From assembly GCA_011065225.1 (NCBI GenBank), contig JAAKFC010000005.1:1-24772 (forward strand): a stretch of 24,772 nt of DNA, given 5' to 3'. Positions 15,722-23,519 of this stretch are shown piece by piece. The stretch's first letter is position 1. Every line of letters begins with the position of its first letter. The notes under the pieces were generated by a model, which was not told the origin of the DNA, did not search any database, and was given only the letters and a program-made list of their open reading frames with translations. The position numbers and the translations under genes were made by a program. The DNA is from Chlamydiota bacterium (GTDB lineage Bacteria; Chlamydiota; Chlamydiia; Chlamydiales; Rhabdochlamydiaceae).

Positions 15722-16910
15722 AAATTTGACCTTTATTAAAGATGAGATCTTTTATGAGAAAAGGCAAAGCAATCCTGAATGCCCATGTTGCAATTGGCTG
15801 AGACACAATTCTCATTTTTTCAGCATAGTATTGAGATGTCTCAAAAGCACCTTTCATTTTTTCAGCATAGTATTGAGATGTCTCAAAAGCACCTTTCATT
15901 TTCTCACATGACCTAGAAAATCCTGCAGCCAGAAGTTCTCTGGTTATATATTCTTCAGATCTATCTTCGTTGGAGAAAGATTCGGCAGTCGTTTTTTTAA
16001 TCTTTTCAAAAATATTAGGGCCTAATTTAGGAAAAATCGGCTGTTCAATCAAAGGTCTAGGCATTTGATTCATCCTATTAGTTTGTTCAGTGCTAGAATG
16101 GGAAATATGACTTGAATTGAGTGGTTTAAATGTTGGTGATTTGGAGATGATAGTACTGTTTTTTTTCACAATGGGCTGAACCAGCCTAGTTAACAAATTA
16201 GACTGCTTGGGAACAGGGAAAGACGGAAGTTCTGAATTATGTGGTTTATCTGCAACTGCTTGTAAAGGTGCTGGCAAATTAAATGCCGGACAAGTGCCTT
16301 CATTCACAACGCTTTGACTTTGATTGGCAATGGGACTAGGCAAAGTAAGAGCTGATGGCTTAGGATCGAATGATTTAACTGGGATCAGTGGCTTGGTAGG
16401 AATAATGGGGCTGTCTTCTTTCACAATGCGCTGGACTTGTCTAGTTAACAAATTAGACTGCTTGGGAACAGGGAAAGACGGAAGTTCTGCATTATGTGGT
16501 CTATCTGAAATTGCTTGTAAAGGTGCTGGCAAATTAAATGCCGGACAAGTGCCTTCATTCACAACGCTTTGACTTTGATTGGCAAGGGAAATAGGCACAG
16601 TAGAGACTGATGGCTTAGGATCAAGAAGATTAACTGTTGCTGAGGACTTTGGGATGATGGGCTCTTTTACAATGCGCTTTCCTAAGTCAGATAAATTCTT
16701 CGCTGAAGAAGGATTATTTGATTCAAATAGCTGAGGAAGAACAAAATAATAGACCAAAACAGCAGTAGCAACTACACCTGCTGCGAGAAGAATCTCTCTC
16801 TTGTGCTCTTTGCCAAACGCGAGTGTCTTTTCAACCTTGTCCGAGGCATATACCTTGAGGTCTTCATAGGAAGCGTGTAATTGAGAAATAGAAAGCATCA
16901 TAAAATTCAT
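15714..16910 (-). CDS. FGK-box single-pass protein with internal Pro-rich repeats, 398 residues
   Basis: No family recognised. Residues 1-37 are polar and hold AFGKEHKRE (F32-K34), the same box and position as in P1-P5. A single membrane helix follows at about 39-62 (EILLAAGVVATAVLVYYFVLP). The long middle is Pro/Ser-rich, low in structure, and contains an 85-residue unit repeated twice plus a partial third; each unit has NEGTCPAFNLPAPLQA with a lone Cys. Near the C-terminus a 14-residue unit (KMKGAFETSQYYAE) is repeated twice, and the last ~25 residues are hydrophobic (FRIALPFLIKDLIF). The ATG at 16910 is first; ATGs at residues 4 and 5 are alternatives. Candidate envelope or secreted protein. 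Confidence 0.72.
   Translation of the reverse strand: MNFMMLSISQLHASYEDLKVYASDKVEKTLAFGKEHKREILLAAGVVATAVLVYYFVLPQLFESNNPSSAKNLSDLGKRIVKEPIIPKSSATVNLLDPKPSVSTVPISLANQSQSVVNEGTCPAFNLPAPLQAISDRPHNAELPSFPVPKQSNLLTRQVQRIVKEDSPIIPTKPLIPVKSFDPKPSALTLPSPIANQSQSVVNEGTCPAFNLPAPLQAVADKPHNSELPSFPVPKQSNLLTRLVQPIVKKNSTIISKSPTFKPLNSSHISHSSTEQTNRMNQMPRPLIEQPIFPKLGPNIFEKIKKTTAESFSNEDRSEEYITRELLAAGFSRSCEKMKGAFETSQYYAEKMKGAFETSQYYAEKMRIVSQPIATWAFRIALPFLIKDLIFNKGQIFI
15813..15896 (-). repeat. Two tandem 42-bp repeats inside the FGK repeat gene
   Basis: 15813-15854 and 15855-15896 are identical or nearly so and encode KMKGAFETSQYYAE twice. The frame is kept (14 codons per unit). Confidence 0.85.
16166..16638 (-). 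repeat. Two tandem 255-bp coding repeats inside the FGK repeat gene
   Basis: 16166-16383 and 16421-16638 are copies offset by exactly 255 bases (85 codons) with few differences. A shorter third piece (around 16660-16690, encoding a further RIVKE-PIIP stretch) lies upstream in the gene. High identity points to recent duplication or conversion. Confidence 0.85.
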
Positions 16911-16935
16911 CTTAAATTATTTTTTATTATACTAA

Positions 16936-16966
16936 ATATTATAACACATAGAATAATTTAAAAAAA
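16936..16966 (-). promoter_or_regulatory. Promoter of the FGK repeat gene, with box shared with the TPR gene
   Basis: On the minus strand ATGTGTTATAATAT (16936-16949) contains a perfect TATAAT (16938-16943), with a T7 tract at 16960-16966 in the -35 position. The same 14 bases and T tract occur before the TPR-a gene at 22967-22996. The gap 16911-16995 otherwise shows only AT-rich sequence. Confidence 0.6.
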
Positions 16967-16995
16967 GTAAAATTAAGTCTTTAATAAGCAATAAG

Positions 16996-17529
16996 TTACT
17001 GGACGTATTGCTTCTTAATCTCTTGGAGCTGGGGCTCGATTTCCTTCCGGACCCCGGGAGGAAGACGGTCAATATGAAGAACACCATTGAGATGGTCATT
17101 TTCATGAAAACAGACCCGAGCATTCATTCCTTCCCTTTCTTCAGTAAAGAGATTCCCATCGAGATCTGTCGCCTCAATTCTGACCTTCTTGGGCCTCTCA
17201 ATAGGGCCTACTTTAAGGTTGGGAATAGAAAGGCATCCTTCAATGTCTACTTCGATCTCTTTGCTCTTCCAAATGATCTTGGGATTGATGAAGATTTTAG
17301 GAGTTGAGACAGTCCATTTTCCATCGGGCAATACAACATAATCGCGCAGAACAAAAAGTCGAATGGGAACGCCTACTTGCACGGCAGAAAGGCCGATTCC
17401 ATTATTATTATCGGCATAGTCAATCATGAAATGAGCGAGCTCTTTGATTTCATCAGTAATTTCCTCAATCGGTTTGCTATGTTCACGCAAGACAGGATCA
17501 CCAAAATAACGTAAACGCCATTTTTCCAT
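16996..17529 (-). CDS. def: Peptide deformylase
   Basis: 177 residues, normal length. It removes the N-formyl group from new proteins using a bound metal. All three family motifs are present: GIGLSAVQVG (motif 1, with Ser where Ala is usual), EGCLSIP (motif 2, Cys metal ligand) and HENDHLNG (motif 3, two His ligands and the catalytic Glu). Last gene of tpiA-secG-def; its ATG directly follows the secG stop with no spacing. Confidence 0.95.
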   Translation of the reverse strand: MEKWRLRYFGDPVLREHSKPIEEITDEIKELAHFMIDYADNNNGIGLSAVQVGVPIRLFVLRDYVVLPDGKWTVSTPKIFINPKIIWKSKEIEVDIEGCLSIPNLKVGPIERPKKVRIEATDLDGNLFTEEREGMNARVCFHENDHLNGVLHIDRLPPGVRKEIEPQLQEIKKQYVQ

Positions 17530-17817
17530 TTATGATTCTACCTCTTCAATTTGGATAGCAGGACGATTGGACGATTTTCCAATCTTGCCTGACCAAACGG
17601 AGAGAAGAACACAAGAAATCATGAAAATGATGGCCAAATAGGCTGTGAACTTTTTGAGAATAGCTGCTGTAGAGGTTCCAAAGAGAGATTCTCCAGGGTC
17701 CCCTCCAAAAGAAGCACCAAGCCCCATGCTCTTACTCTCTTGCACCAAAATCACAAGAGAGAGAAGAAAACAAATAAGGAGAAAAACAAAAATTCCAATA
17801 TAAAATAAAACTGTCAT
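17530..17817 (-). CDS. secG: SecG, preprotein translocase subunit
   Basis: 95 residues with two membrane helices (about 4-26 and 54-76) joined by the conserved loop GLGASFGGDPGESLFGTSTAAIL. SecG is the small partner of SecYE in the inner membrane. The start overlaps the tpiA stop by four bases and the stop abuts def. Confidence 0.9.
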   Translation of the reverse strand: MTVLFYIGIFVFLLICFLLSLVILVQESKSMGLGASFGGDPGESLFGTSTAAILKKFTAYLAIIFMISCVLLSVWSGKIGKSSNRPAIQIEEVES

Positions 17818-18563
17818 CGCAAAACCATCTGGGTAAAAGATTCTACATCGAGAGAAGCACCCCCAATGAGCGCTCCATCGATATCAGGTTGCTGAAGAAT
17901 GCTAGTAATGTTCGCTGGCTTGACTGATCCCCCATAAAGAATAGGGAGCTTTTCAGCGAGAGTATTCGAGAAATGCTCGGTGATGTGCTGACGAATCATC
18001 GCGTGTGCTTCTTGTGCGATCTCTGGGGTGGCAGTCTCTCCTGTTCCAATCGCCCAGACTGGCTCATAAGCAATGGTGAGAGTATTGAGCTCTTCACTTG
18101 TCAACTTGCCCAAAGCGCCATCGAGTTGTTTTTTGAGGACTTTATCCGATAACCCTTGCGTCCGATCTTCTTCACTCTCCCCAATACACAGAATAGCAGG
18201 GATGTTCTCTAAGATGGCCCGCTTTAGTTTGTGGTGGATGTGCTCATCGGTTTCTCTAAAATGGGCCCGCCGCTCTGAATGACCTAAAATCACAAATTGG
18301 GCCCCTGCATCTTTGAGCATCCGCGCGGAAATCTCACCTGTAAAAGCTCCTTCATCAACATCACTCATGTTTTGCGCACCAATCATCACATTGCTTCCTA
18401 TCGCCGCTGCGGCAGCACTCGCAATGGCTGTGAAGGATGGCGCAATCAGAATTTTGCACGAAGCTGCTTTCACTCTGGGAATAAGAGCTTCTACAAACTG
18501 CACAGCCTCTTTTATAGTCTTATGCATTTTCCAGTTGCCAGCAATGATGAGGGGTCTTGCCAT
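17814..18563 (-). CDS. tpiA: Triosephosphate isomerase
   Basis: About 249 residues from MARPLIIAGNWKMHKT. It interconverts dihydroxyacetone phosphate and glyceraldehyde 3-phosphate in glycolysis. Catalytic and signature blocks: NWKMHK (Lys), ILGHSERR (His), AYEPVWAIGTG (Glu, then loop 6) and LYGGSVKPAN (phosphate binding). An upstream in-frame ATG at 18596 would add 11 residues and does have an AGGA about 11 bases before it. I prefer 18563 because family members start just before the first strand, but the longer start cannot be excluded. First gene of its operon; only ~35-70 bases separate it from divergent xseA. Confidence 0.94.
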   Translation of the reverse strand: MARPLIIAGNWKMHKTIKEAVQFVEALIPRVKAASCKILIAPSFTAIASAAAAAIGSNVMIGAQNMSDVDEGAFTGEISARMLKDAGAQFVILGHSERRAHFRETDEHIHHKLKRAILENIPAILCIGESEEDRTQGLSDKVLKKQLDGALGKLTSEELNTLTIAYEPVWAIGTGETATPEIAQEAHAMIRQHITEHFSNTLAEKLPILYGGSVKPANITSILQQPDIDGALIGGASLDVESFTQMVLR

Positions 18564-18632
18564 AATAATTTTGTATTTAATAAAAGGTCTGATCATAATG
18601 ATTTTTTCCTAGAAAATCAAGGACTTTTCATA

Positions 18633-19970
18633 GTGTTAAATAAAGAGATTTTTTCAGTCTCTGGACTCACGGCTGCGATTAAGAAAAAACTTGAAACTTG
18701 TTTCACTGTGATTTCCGTGCGTGGAGAAGTCAGCAACCTGCGCAGGCAAGCTTCCGGGCACATGTATTTTACGCTGAAAGACGAAAATGCCCAAATTTCC
18801 GCTGTACTTTTTCGAGGCAATGTAAATCTTCTTAAAAAGGTCCCCAAAGAAGGCGATCAAATCATCGCTTTAGGAGAGCTCACTGTCTATCCCCCACGTG
18901 GAAATTATCAAATCATCGTTCGCGAGGTCGAATTTTCAGGAGAAGGCGAGCTTCTTAGAAGATTGCAGTTCTTAAAAAATAAATTAGAGAAGTTGGGATG
19001 GTTCGATGCTTCGAAAAAAAAGCCTTTGCCCAAACTTCCCAAAACCATTGGAGTCATCACCAGTCCGACAGGCTCTGTCATCCAAGATATTCTCAATGTA
19101 CTCTCAAGACGTTTTTCAGGTTTTCATCTTATTTTAAATCCTGTGCGGGTCCAGGGGATCGGAGCAGCAAGTGAGATTGCCCGCGCCATTGCTGATTGCA
19201 ACCGCTACAAATTAGCCGATGTCCTGATTGTCGGACGCGGGGGAGGAAGTTTAGAAGATTTGTGGCCCTTCAATGAAGAAATTGTAGCTGAGGCAATCCG
19301 AGATTCTGAGATCCCCATCATTTCTGCTGTCGGCCATGAAACAGATTTTACGATTGCCGATTTTGTAGCCGATGTCCGTGCCCCCACTCCTTCCGCTGCC
19401 GCAGAAATTGTCTCAGCGGAAAAGAAACAGATGCTCCTTGATCTCTCCAAGACAAAAACGCATATTTTACAAACGATTGGTGCACTTCTGCGCACTCATC
19501 GCCGTATGGTTGAGGCTCTCTCTCGCAGACCTCCCCTTTCCTCTCCTTACACTCTTTTGGGCCCTTTTTTACAAAAACTCGACGAGATGAAAGAGGATCT
19601 ACAAGCCTCAGCTCGGCAAAAGATTAAATCAGAGCGATTACGCCTGAGTGGCCTCGTCAAGCAAAGAGAAATGCTGCGCCCTCAAACCCAAGTTACCCAA
19701 CTCAAAGAAAATTTTTCCAAAAAAGCGAGAGGGCTCTCCTGGGTGATGCGGCAACATATTATGCAGAGAAAAATGAAACTCGAGCAGCTTGTAGCGCATT
19801 TAAAAGCAATCGACCCTCGGAGCTTGCTTAGCAAAGGCTATAGCATTGTCTTTCGAGAAAACTCTGATTCCGTTATTCTCTCTATGAATGAGGTTGCGCA
19901 AGATGAAATTCTTCGATTGCAGCTCTCTGATGGTCAGCTCAAAGTAAAGGTAAAGAATGAAAACATTTGA
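18633..19970 (+). CDS. xseA: Exodeoxyribonuclease VII large subunit
   Basis: 445 residues from the GTG at 18633, which has AAGGA (18619-18623) nine bases ahead and begins MLNKEIFSVSGLTAAIKK. The open frame runs much further upstream, but that part is antisense to tpiA. Order: OB-fold (VISVRGEVSNLRRQASGHMYFTLKDENAQISAVLF), catalytic core with IGVITSPTGSVIQDILNVLSRR, GRGGGSLEDLWPFNEE and SAVGHETDFTIADFVADVRAPTPSAAAE, then a long coiled helical region and a C-terminal beta piece (LLSKGYSIVF). Degrades single-stranded DNA together with XseB, whose gene overlaps by 14 bases. Confidence 0.95.
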   Translation: MLNKEIFSVSGLTAAIKKKLETCFTVISVRGEVSNLRRQASGHMYFTLKDENAQISAVLFRGNVNLLKKVPKEGDQIIALGELTVYPPRGNYQIIVREVEFSGEGELLRRLQFLKNKLEKLGWFDASKKKPLPKLPKTIGVITSPTGSVIQDILNVLSRRFSGFHLILNPVRVQGIGAASEIARAIADCNRYKLADVLIVGRGGGSLEDLWPFNEEIVAEAIRDSEIPIISAVGHETDFTIADFVADVRAPTPSAAAEIVSAEKKQMLLDLSKTKTHILQTIGALLRTHRRMVEALSRRPPLSSPYTLLGPFLQKLDEMKEDLQASARQKIKSERLRLSGLVKQREMLRPQTQVTQLKENFSKKARGLSWVMRQHIMQRKMKLEQLVAHLKAIDPRSLLSKGYSIVFRENSDSVILSMNEVAQDEILRLQLSDGQLKVKVKNENI

Positions 19971-20220
19971 AGATGCCTATGAAAGGTTAGAACAAATTTT
20001 AGAAAAAATGAATGCAGAGCAAGTTTCTCTTGATGAAGCCCTTGCTTTATACGAAGAAGCAGATACTCTCATTGGCACTTGTCAAAAAAAATTGAGCGAG
20101 GCGGAGCAAAAAATTGAAATCCTTTTAAAAAACCGCGATGGATCTGTGCAAGTGGATGAAAATCAACACCCTCAAACGGAAGACTTTACCACTTCGAATC
20201 AATCTATATTGAATCAATGA
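19957..20220 (+). CDS. xseB: Exodeoxyribonuclease VII small subunit
   Basis: 87 residues; MKTFEDAYERLEQILEKM, SLDEALALYEEADTLI and CQKKLSEAEQKIEIL are the family core, a two-helix bundle that binds XseA. A ~20-residue polar tail follows. It overlaps xseA at its start and the NTT gene at its end (ATGA), so all three are probably translated from one message. Confidence 0.92.
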   Translation: MKTFEDAYERLEQILEKMNAEQVSLDEALALYEEADTLIGTCQKKLSEAEQKIEILLKNRDGSVQVDENQHPQTEDFTTSNQSILNQ

Positions 20221-21623
20221 TAAAAAAACTGATTTTCACTGTGCGAAGAACCGAATGGTTGCTATTTGGGCTAATGTTCGCCATCGTTTCTTTAATCAAC
20301 ATCAACTTCAATATTCTTCGGAGCGCTCGCAATGCGCTCGTCGTCGCAGATCACGGTGGAAGTGCGGCTCTCATCCCCTATTTTGAATTGTTTGGAACCT
20401 TTCCAGCATCCATCTTGATGACTTGGGGTATTTCTCGCCTCATGCGCATTTTCTCTTTTCGGTCGATTTTTTCGATGACTATGGGATTTTTTCTCATCTT
20501 TTTTATTTTTTTTGCTTTTTGGATGTATCCCCATCGAGAAGCCATTCAAACACTTTTTGGAAATCACAGTCCTAATCTGATTTTTTATATCATGTCCGAA
20601 CTATGGAAAGTGGCCCTCCTCTCTGTCCTTTTTTGGGGTTTCATCAATCAACATCTCTCTTTAGACATGGCAAAACGCTTCTACCCTCCTTTGATGCTCG
20701 GAAGTAGCTTGGGCGCCATTTTAGCTGGTCCCATCACTGTATTTTGCACCTCACAAGCCAGTTGGGAGCTTTTTTCTTTCTCTCAGGAAAGATGGCAACA
20801 TTCTCTATATTTAATCACATTTTTTCTTGTGATTTGTGGACTATTGACCCTTTTTGTCTTCAATGCACTCCACAAAAAATTGGGGACACCCTCTACTACT
20901 TCTGACGAAGAAGAGACAGAAAAAATCCCCTTTAAACGCCGCCTTTTGTCTTTATCTTCAAGTTTGCGGTACTTAACAAAATCACCCTATCTACTCAGTC
21001 TTTTGTTCATCGTCATTGCAGAATATGTTTCCTATGCATTAGGAGAACTCATTTTCTTGGAAACCCTCAAAGAGAGATTTTCCACTCCTGCAGATTACTG
21101 CCAATATTTAGGGAGCCTTACCCTTTGGACAGGGATTCTCACAGCCTTTTGTGCAGTAATTTTGACTCCCTATCTTTTGCAAAAATATCGCTGGAGCTAT
21201 TCAATACTACTCACTCCCATTTTGATGGTGCTACTCACCTTTGCTTTTTTTGCTGCGATTTATTTTGGAAAAATGGGCATTTTTCCAGGAGTTTCACCTC
21301 TTCCCTTCATCGTATTCTTAGGCAGTCTCCACTTCTGTATCGGCCGCTCCATCAAATACACAGTCTTCGATACAACAAAAGAACTCGCCTTTATTCCCTT
21401 AAGTCAAGAGGCACAAATGAAAGGAAAATTGGTCATCGATGGGATCGGCTCTCGACTCGGCCGAGGAACTTCTTCACTGGTCAGCATCACTCTCTTTGCC
21501 CTCGTTGGTGGGCCTGGAGAAAGTGCAATCTTTGCAGGGATCATCGCCACCTGCTTTGCCCTTTTGTCTATCCCTGCAGCTCGTTCAATTAGTCGTGAAT
21601 TTGAAGGGATGCAGGCGGAATAA
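20217..21623 (+). CDS. Tlc/NTT-family nucleotide transporter (ADP,ATP carrier protein type)
   Basis: 468 residues with about 11-12 membrane helices. The family is used by intracellular bacteria and plastids to import ATP or other nucleotides. Family blocks include NILRSARNALVVADHGGSAALIPYFELF, SELWKVALLSVLFWGFINQ followed by AKRFYPPLMLGSSLGAIL, GRSIKYTVFDTTKELAFIPL and MKGKLVIDGIGSRLGRGTSSLV. At the place where ATP/ADP exchangers such as plant NTTs and Rickettsia Tlc1 have a conserved Lys (IPFLK / SFLKT), this protein has Glu57 (IPYFE), so substrate may differ. It is slightly short for the family. Genomically coupled to xseB. Its last 244 bases are duplicated at 23078-23321. Confidence 0.88.
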   Translation: MIKKLIFTVRRTEWLLFGLMFAIVSLININFNILRSARNALVVADHGGSAALIPYFELFGTFPASILMTWGISRLMRIFSFRSIFSMTMGFFLIFFIFFAFWMYPHREAIQTLFGNHSPNLIFYIMSELWKVALLSVLFWGFINQHLSLDMAKRFYPPLMLGSSLGAILAGPITVFCTSQASWELFSFSQERWQHSLYLITFFLVICGLLTLFVFNALHKKLGTPSTTSDEEETEKIPFKRRLLSLSSSLRYLTKSPYLLSLLFIVIAEYVSYALGELIFLETLKERFSTPADYCQYLGSLTLWTGILTAFCAVILTPYLLQKYRWSYSILLTPILMVLLTFAFFAAIYFGKMGIFPGVSPLPFIVFLGSLHFCIGRSIKYTVFDTTKELAFIPLSQEAQMKGKLVIDGIGSRLGRGTSSLVSITLFALVGGPGESAIFAGIIATCFALLSIPAARSISREFEGMQAE

Positions 21624-21642
21624 TGGCGAAAGACAATTGAAA

Positions 21643-22929
21643 TTAGTACTTTTTTCGCTTGGTTACATTTGAATCATCATTTGAATCATCATTCCTGGGA
21701 TGTTTCCCGAGAGAAGAAATAGTCGCATCAATTTCATTAACTTCAGTTTTATTTTTTTCAATAACTGATTTTAATTTTCCAAAAGCTTCTATATAGGACT
21801 TTGGTAAATTTTTAATTTGACCTGCTTCTTTTGCAGCTTCTATAGCTTTGTCATATTCGCCCTTTTCATTGTGAGCGAAAGCTTTTTGTACAAAAAGCTT
21901 TGCCCGCACAGTTGGATCTGCCCCTTGAATTTCAAGCCCGTTATTTGCAGCTTCAAGAGCTAAATCATATTCGCCCTTTTCATTGTGAGCGATAGCTTTT
22001 TGTCTAAAAAGGTCTGCCCGTGTGATTGAACTTGCCCCTTGAATTTCAAGCCCGTCATTTGCAGCTCCTATAGCTTTGTCATATTCGCCCTTTTTATTGT
22101 GAGCGAAAGCTTTTTGTCTAAAAAGGTCTGCCCGTGTGATTGAACTTGCCCCTTGAAGAATTTTAAGCCCGTTTTCTGCAGCTTCTATAGCTTTGTTATA
22201 TTCGCTCTTTTGATTGTGAGCGAAAACTTTTTGTACAAAAAGTTCTGCCCGTGTGATTGAACTTGCCCCTTGAAGAATTTTAAGCCCGTTTTCTGCAGCT
22301 TCTATAGCTTTGTCATATTCGCTCTTTTTATTGTGAGCGATAGCTTTTTGTACAAAAAGCTTTGCCCGTGTGATTGGACCTGCATCTTGAATTTCAAGCC
22401 CGTTATCTGCAGCTTCTATAGCTTTGTCATATTCGCTCTTTTGATTGTGAGCGATAGCTTTTTGTCTAAAAAGGTCTGCCCGTATGATTGGACCTGCCCC
22501 TTGAATTTGAAGCCCGTTATCTGCAGCTTCTAGAGCTTTGTCATATTCGCCCTTTCTATTGTGAGCGAATGCTTTTTGTCTAAAAAGGTTTGCCTGGTTG
22601 TCATCTTGTTTACCCAAGTAAAGCTTTGGAGGCAGTACGACTATTCTATTATTTAGATTTGAAGAAGAGATCATATTATTATTAGATGTTCGATTATTGA
22701 GAGTTGAACGCGGGTTTTGATTGGAAAAATGTTCTAAAAGCAATTTATTTTGGTTTATTAATTGGTCAACTTTTTCAGTTAGTTGTTGGATTGCTGAAGT
22801 ATTTTGCTCTACCTTTTGGACTAAACTTGTTTGTTGTTGAATAGAGAGATTGGATTGGTTGATCTCGGTTTGTTCATTATTCATAGAATTATTGTAAGGC
22901 GTTATACTTGCGGAAGAATTAGTAGACAT
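21643..22929 (-). CDS. TPR-a: TPR-like 38-residue repeat protein with basic tail, 428 residues
   Basis: The N-terminal ~115 residues are Asn/Gln/Ser-rich with a heptad-like coiled stretch (VQKVEQNTSAIQQLTEKVDQLINQNKLLLEHF, ~residues 38-69). Seven TPR-like units follow, period 38-39 residues, consensus LFRQKAFAHNKKGEYDKAIEAA. They give way to IKNLPKSYIEAFGKL and a polar tail ending in TKRKKY, with a KHPR cluster about 11 residues earlier. There is no signal peptide or membrane segment. AAGGAG (22940-22945) stands ten bases before the ATG. TPR domains bind proteins; the target is unknown. The spaced basic clusters look like a eukaryotic bipartite nuclear signal. Convergent with NTT, 19 bases apart. 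Confidence 0.8.
   Translation of the reverse strand: MSTNSSASITPYNNSMNNEQTEINQSNLSIQQQTSLVQKVEQNTSAIQQLTEKVDQLINQNKLLLEHFSNQNPRSTLNNRTSNNNMISSSNLNNRIVVLPPKLYLGKQDDNQANLFRQKAFAHNRKGEYDKALEAADNGLQIQGAGPIIRADLFRQKAIAHNQKSEYDKAIEAADNGLEIQDAGPITRAKLFVQKAIAHNKKSEYDKAIEAAENGLKILQGASSITRAELFVQKVFAHNQKSEYNKAIEAAENGLKILQGASSITRADLFRQKAFAHNKKGEYDKAIGAANDGLEIQGASSITRADLFRQKAIAHNEKGEYDLALEAANNGLEIQGADPTVRAKLFVQKAFAHNEKGEYDKAIEAAKEAGQIKNLPKSYIEAFGKLKSVIEKNKTEVNEIDATISSLGKHPRNDDSNDDSNVTKRKKY
21840..22590 (-). repeat. 114-bp tandem coding repeats of TPR-a
   Basis: Each 114- to 117-bp unit encodes one 38-39-residue TPR-like repeat. Neighbouring units differ by only a few bases. Seven units are present, the last merging into the C-terminal domain. 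Two adjacent units share the extra Leu in KILQGASSITRA, showing that units duplicate locally. Confidence 0.85.
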
Positions 22930-22966
22930 AAAACAAAAGCTCCTTTTAACTTTTTTTTGTTAATAG

Positions 22967-22996
22967 ATATTATAACACATTTAAGAATAAAAAAAA
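22967..22996 (-). promoter_or_regulatory. Promoter of TPR-a
   Basis: On the minus strand the 14-base box ATGTGTTATAATAT (22967-22980) includes TATAAT (22969-22974), with a T8 tract at 22989-22996 upstream. Identical box and similar T tract to the promoter at 16936-16966. Confidence 0.6.
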
Positions 22997-23054
22997 CTTA
23001 TATTTTTTTGAAACCTGTTTTTGAGAGATATCAAAAAAAACCTATTATGGTTAG

Positions 23055-23321
23055 GTGAGGGTGTTTGGACTTGCCCCAGAACTCGCCTTTATTCCCTTAA
23101 GTCAAGAGGGACAAATGAAAGGGAAATTGGTTATCGATGGGATCGGCTCTCGACTCGGCCGTGGAACTTCTTCTCTTGTCAGCATTACTCTCTTTGCCCT
23201 CGTTGGGGGGCCTGGTGAAAGCGCAATCTTCGCAGGGATTATCGCCACCTGCTTTGCCCTTTTGTCTATCCCTGCTGCTCGCTCAATTAGCCGTGAGTTT
23301 GAAGACATGCAAGCGGAGTAA
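23055..23321 (+). pseudogene. Orphan 3' end of a second NTT transporter gene
   Basis: From 23078 on, the sequence copies 21380-21623 base for base in register (offset 1698), ending at the same stop. It encodes the last 80 residues of NTT with two changes. The 20 base differences comprise 17 synonymous ones. Only a weak GTG at 23055 (adding MRVFGLAP) opens the frame, with no clear ribosome-binding site, and the rest of the transporter is missing. It marks the left edge of a tandem NTT-TPR duplication. Confidence 0.85.
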
Positions 23322-23519
23322 TGGCAAAAGACAATTGAAATTATCGCTTTTTTCTTGGTTGCTTATTTTCATTTGAATCTTCATCCCTGGGATGTTTCCC
23401 AAGAGAAAAAACAGTCTCAGCAACTTCATTAACTTCAGTTTTATTTTTTTCAACAAGTGATATTATTTTTCCAAAAGCTTCTATATAGGACTTTGGTAAA
23501 TTTTTAATTTGACCTCCTT

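Noticed and set aside
18564..18596. 11-residue longer start of tpiA
   Set aside because: Not used as the main call because family members start at the MARPLIIAGNWKM position, although an AGGA does precede the upstream ATG; kept as an alternative.
18297..18632. 112-residue N-terminal extension of xseA
   Set aside because: It lies antisense to the conserved tpiA 5' region and reads as low-quality sequence. The GTG at 18633 has a good AAGGA and gives the normal protein length.
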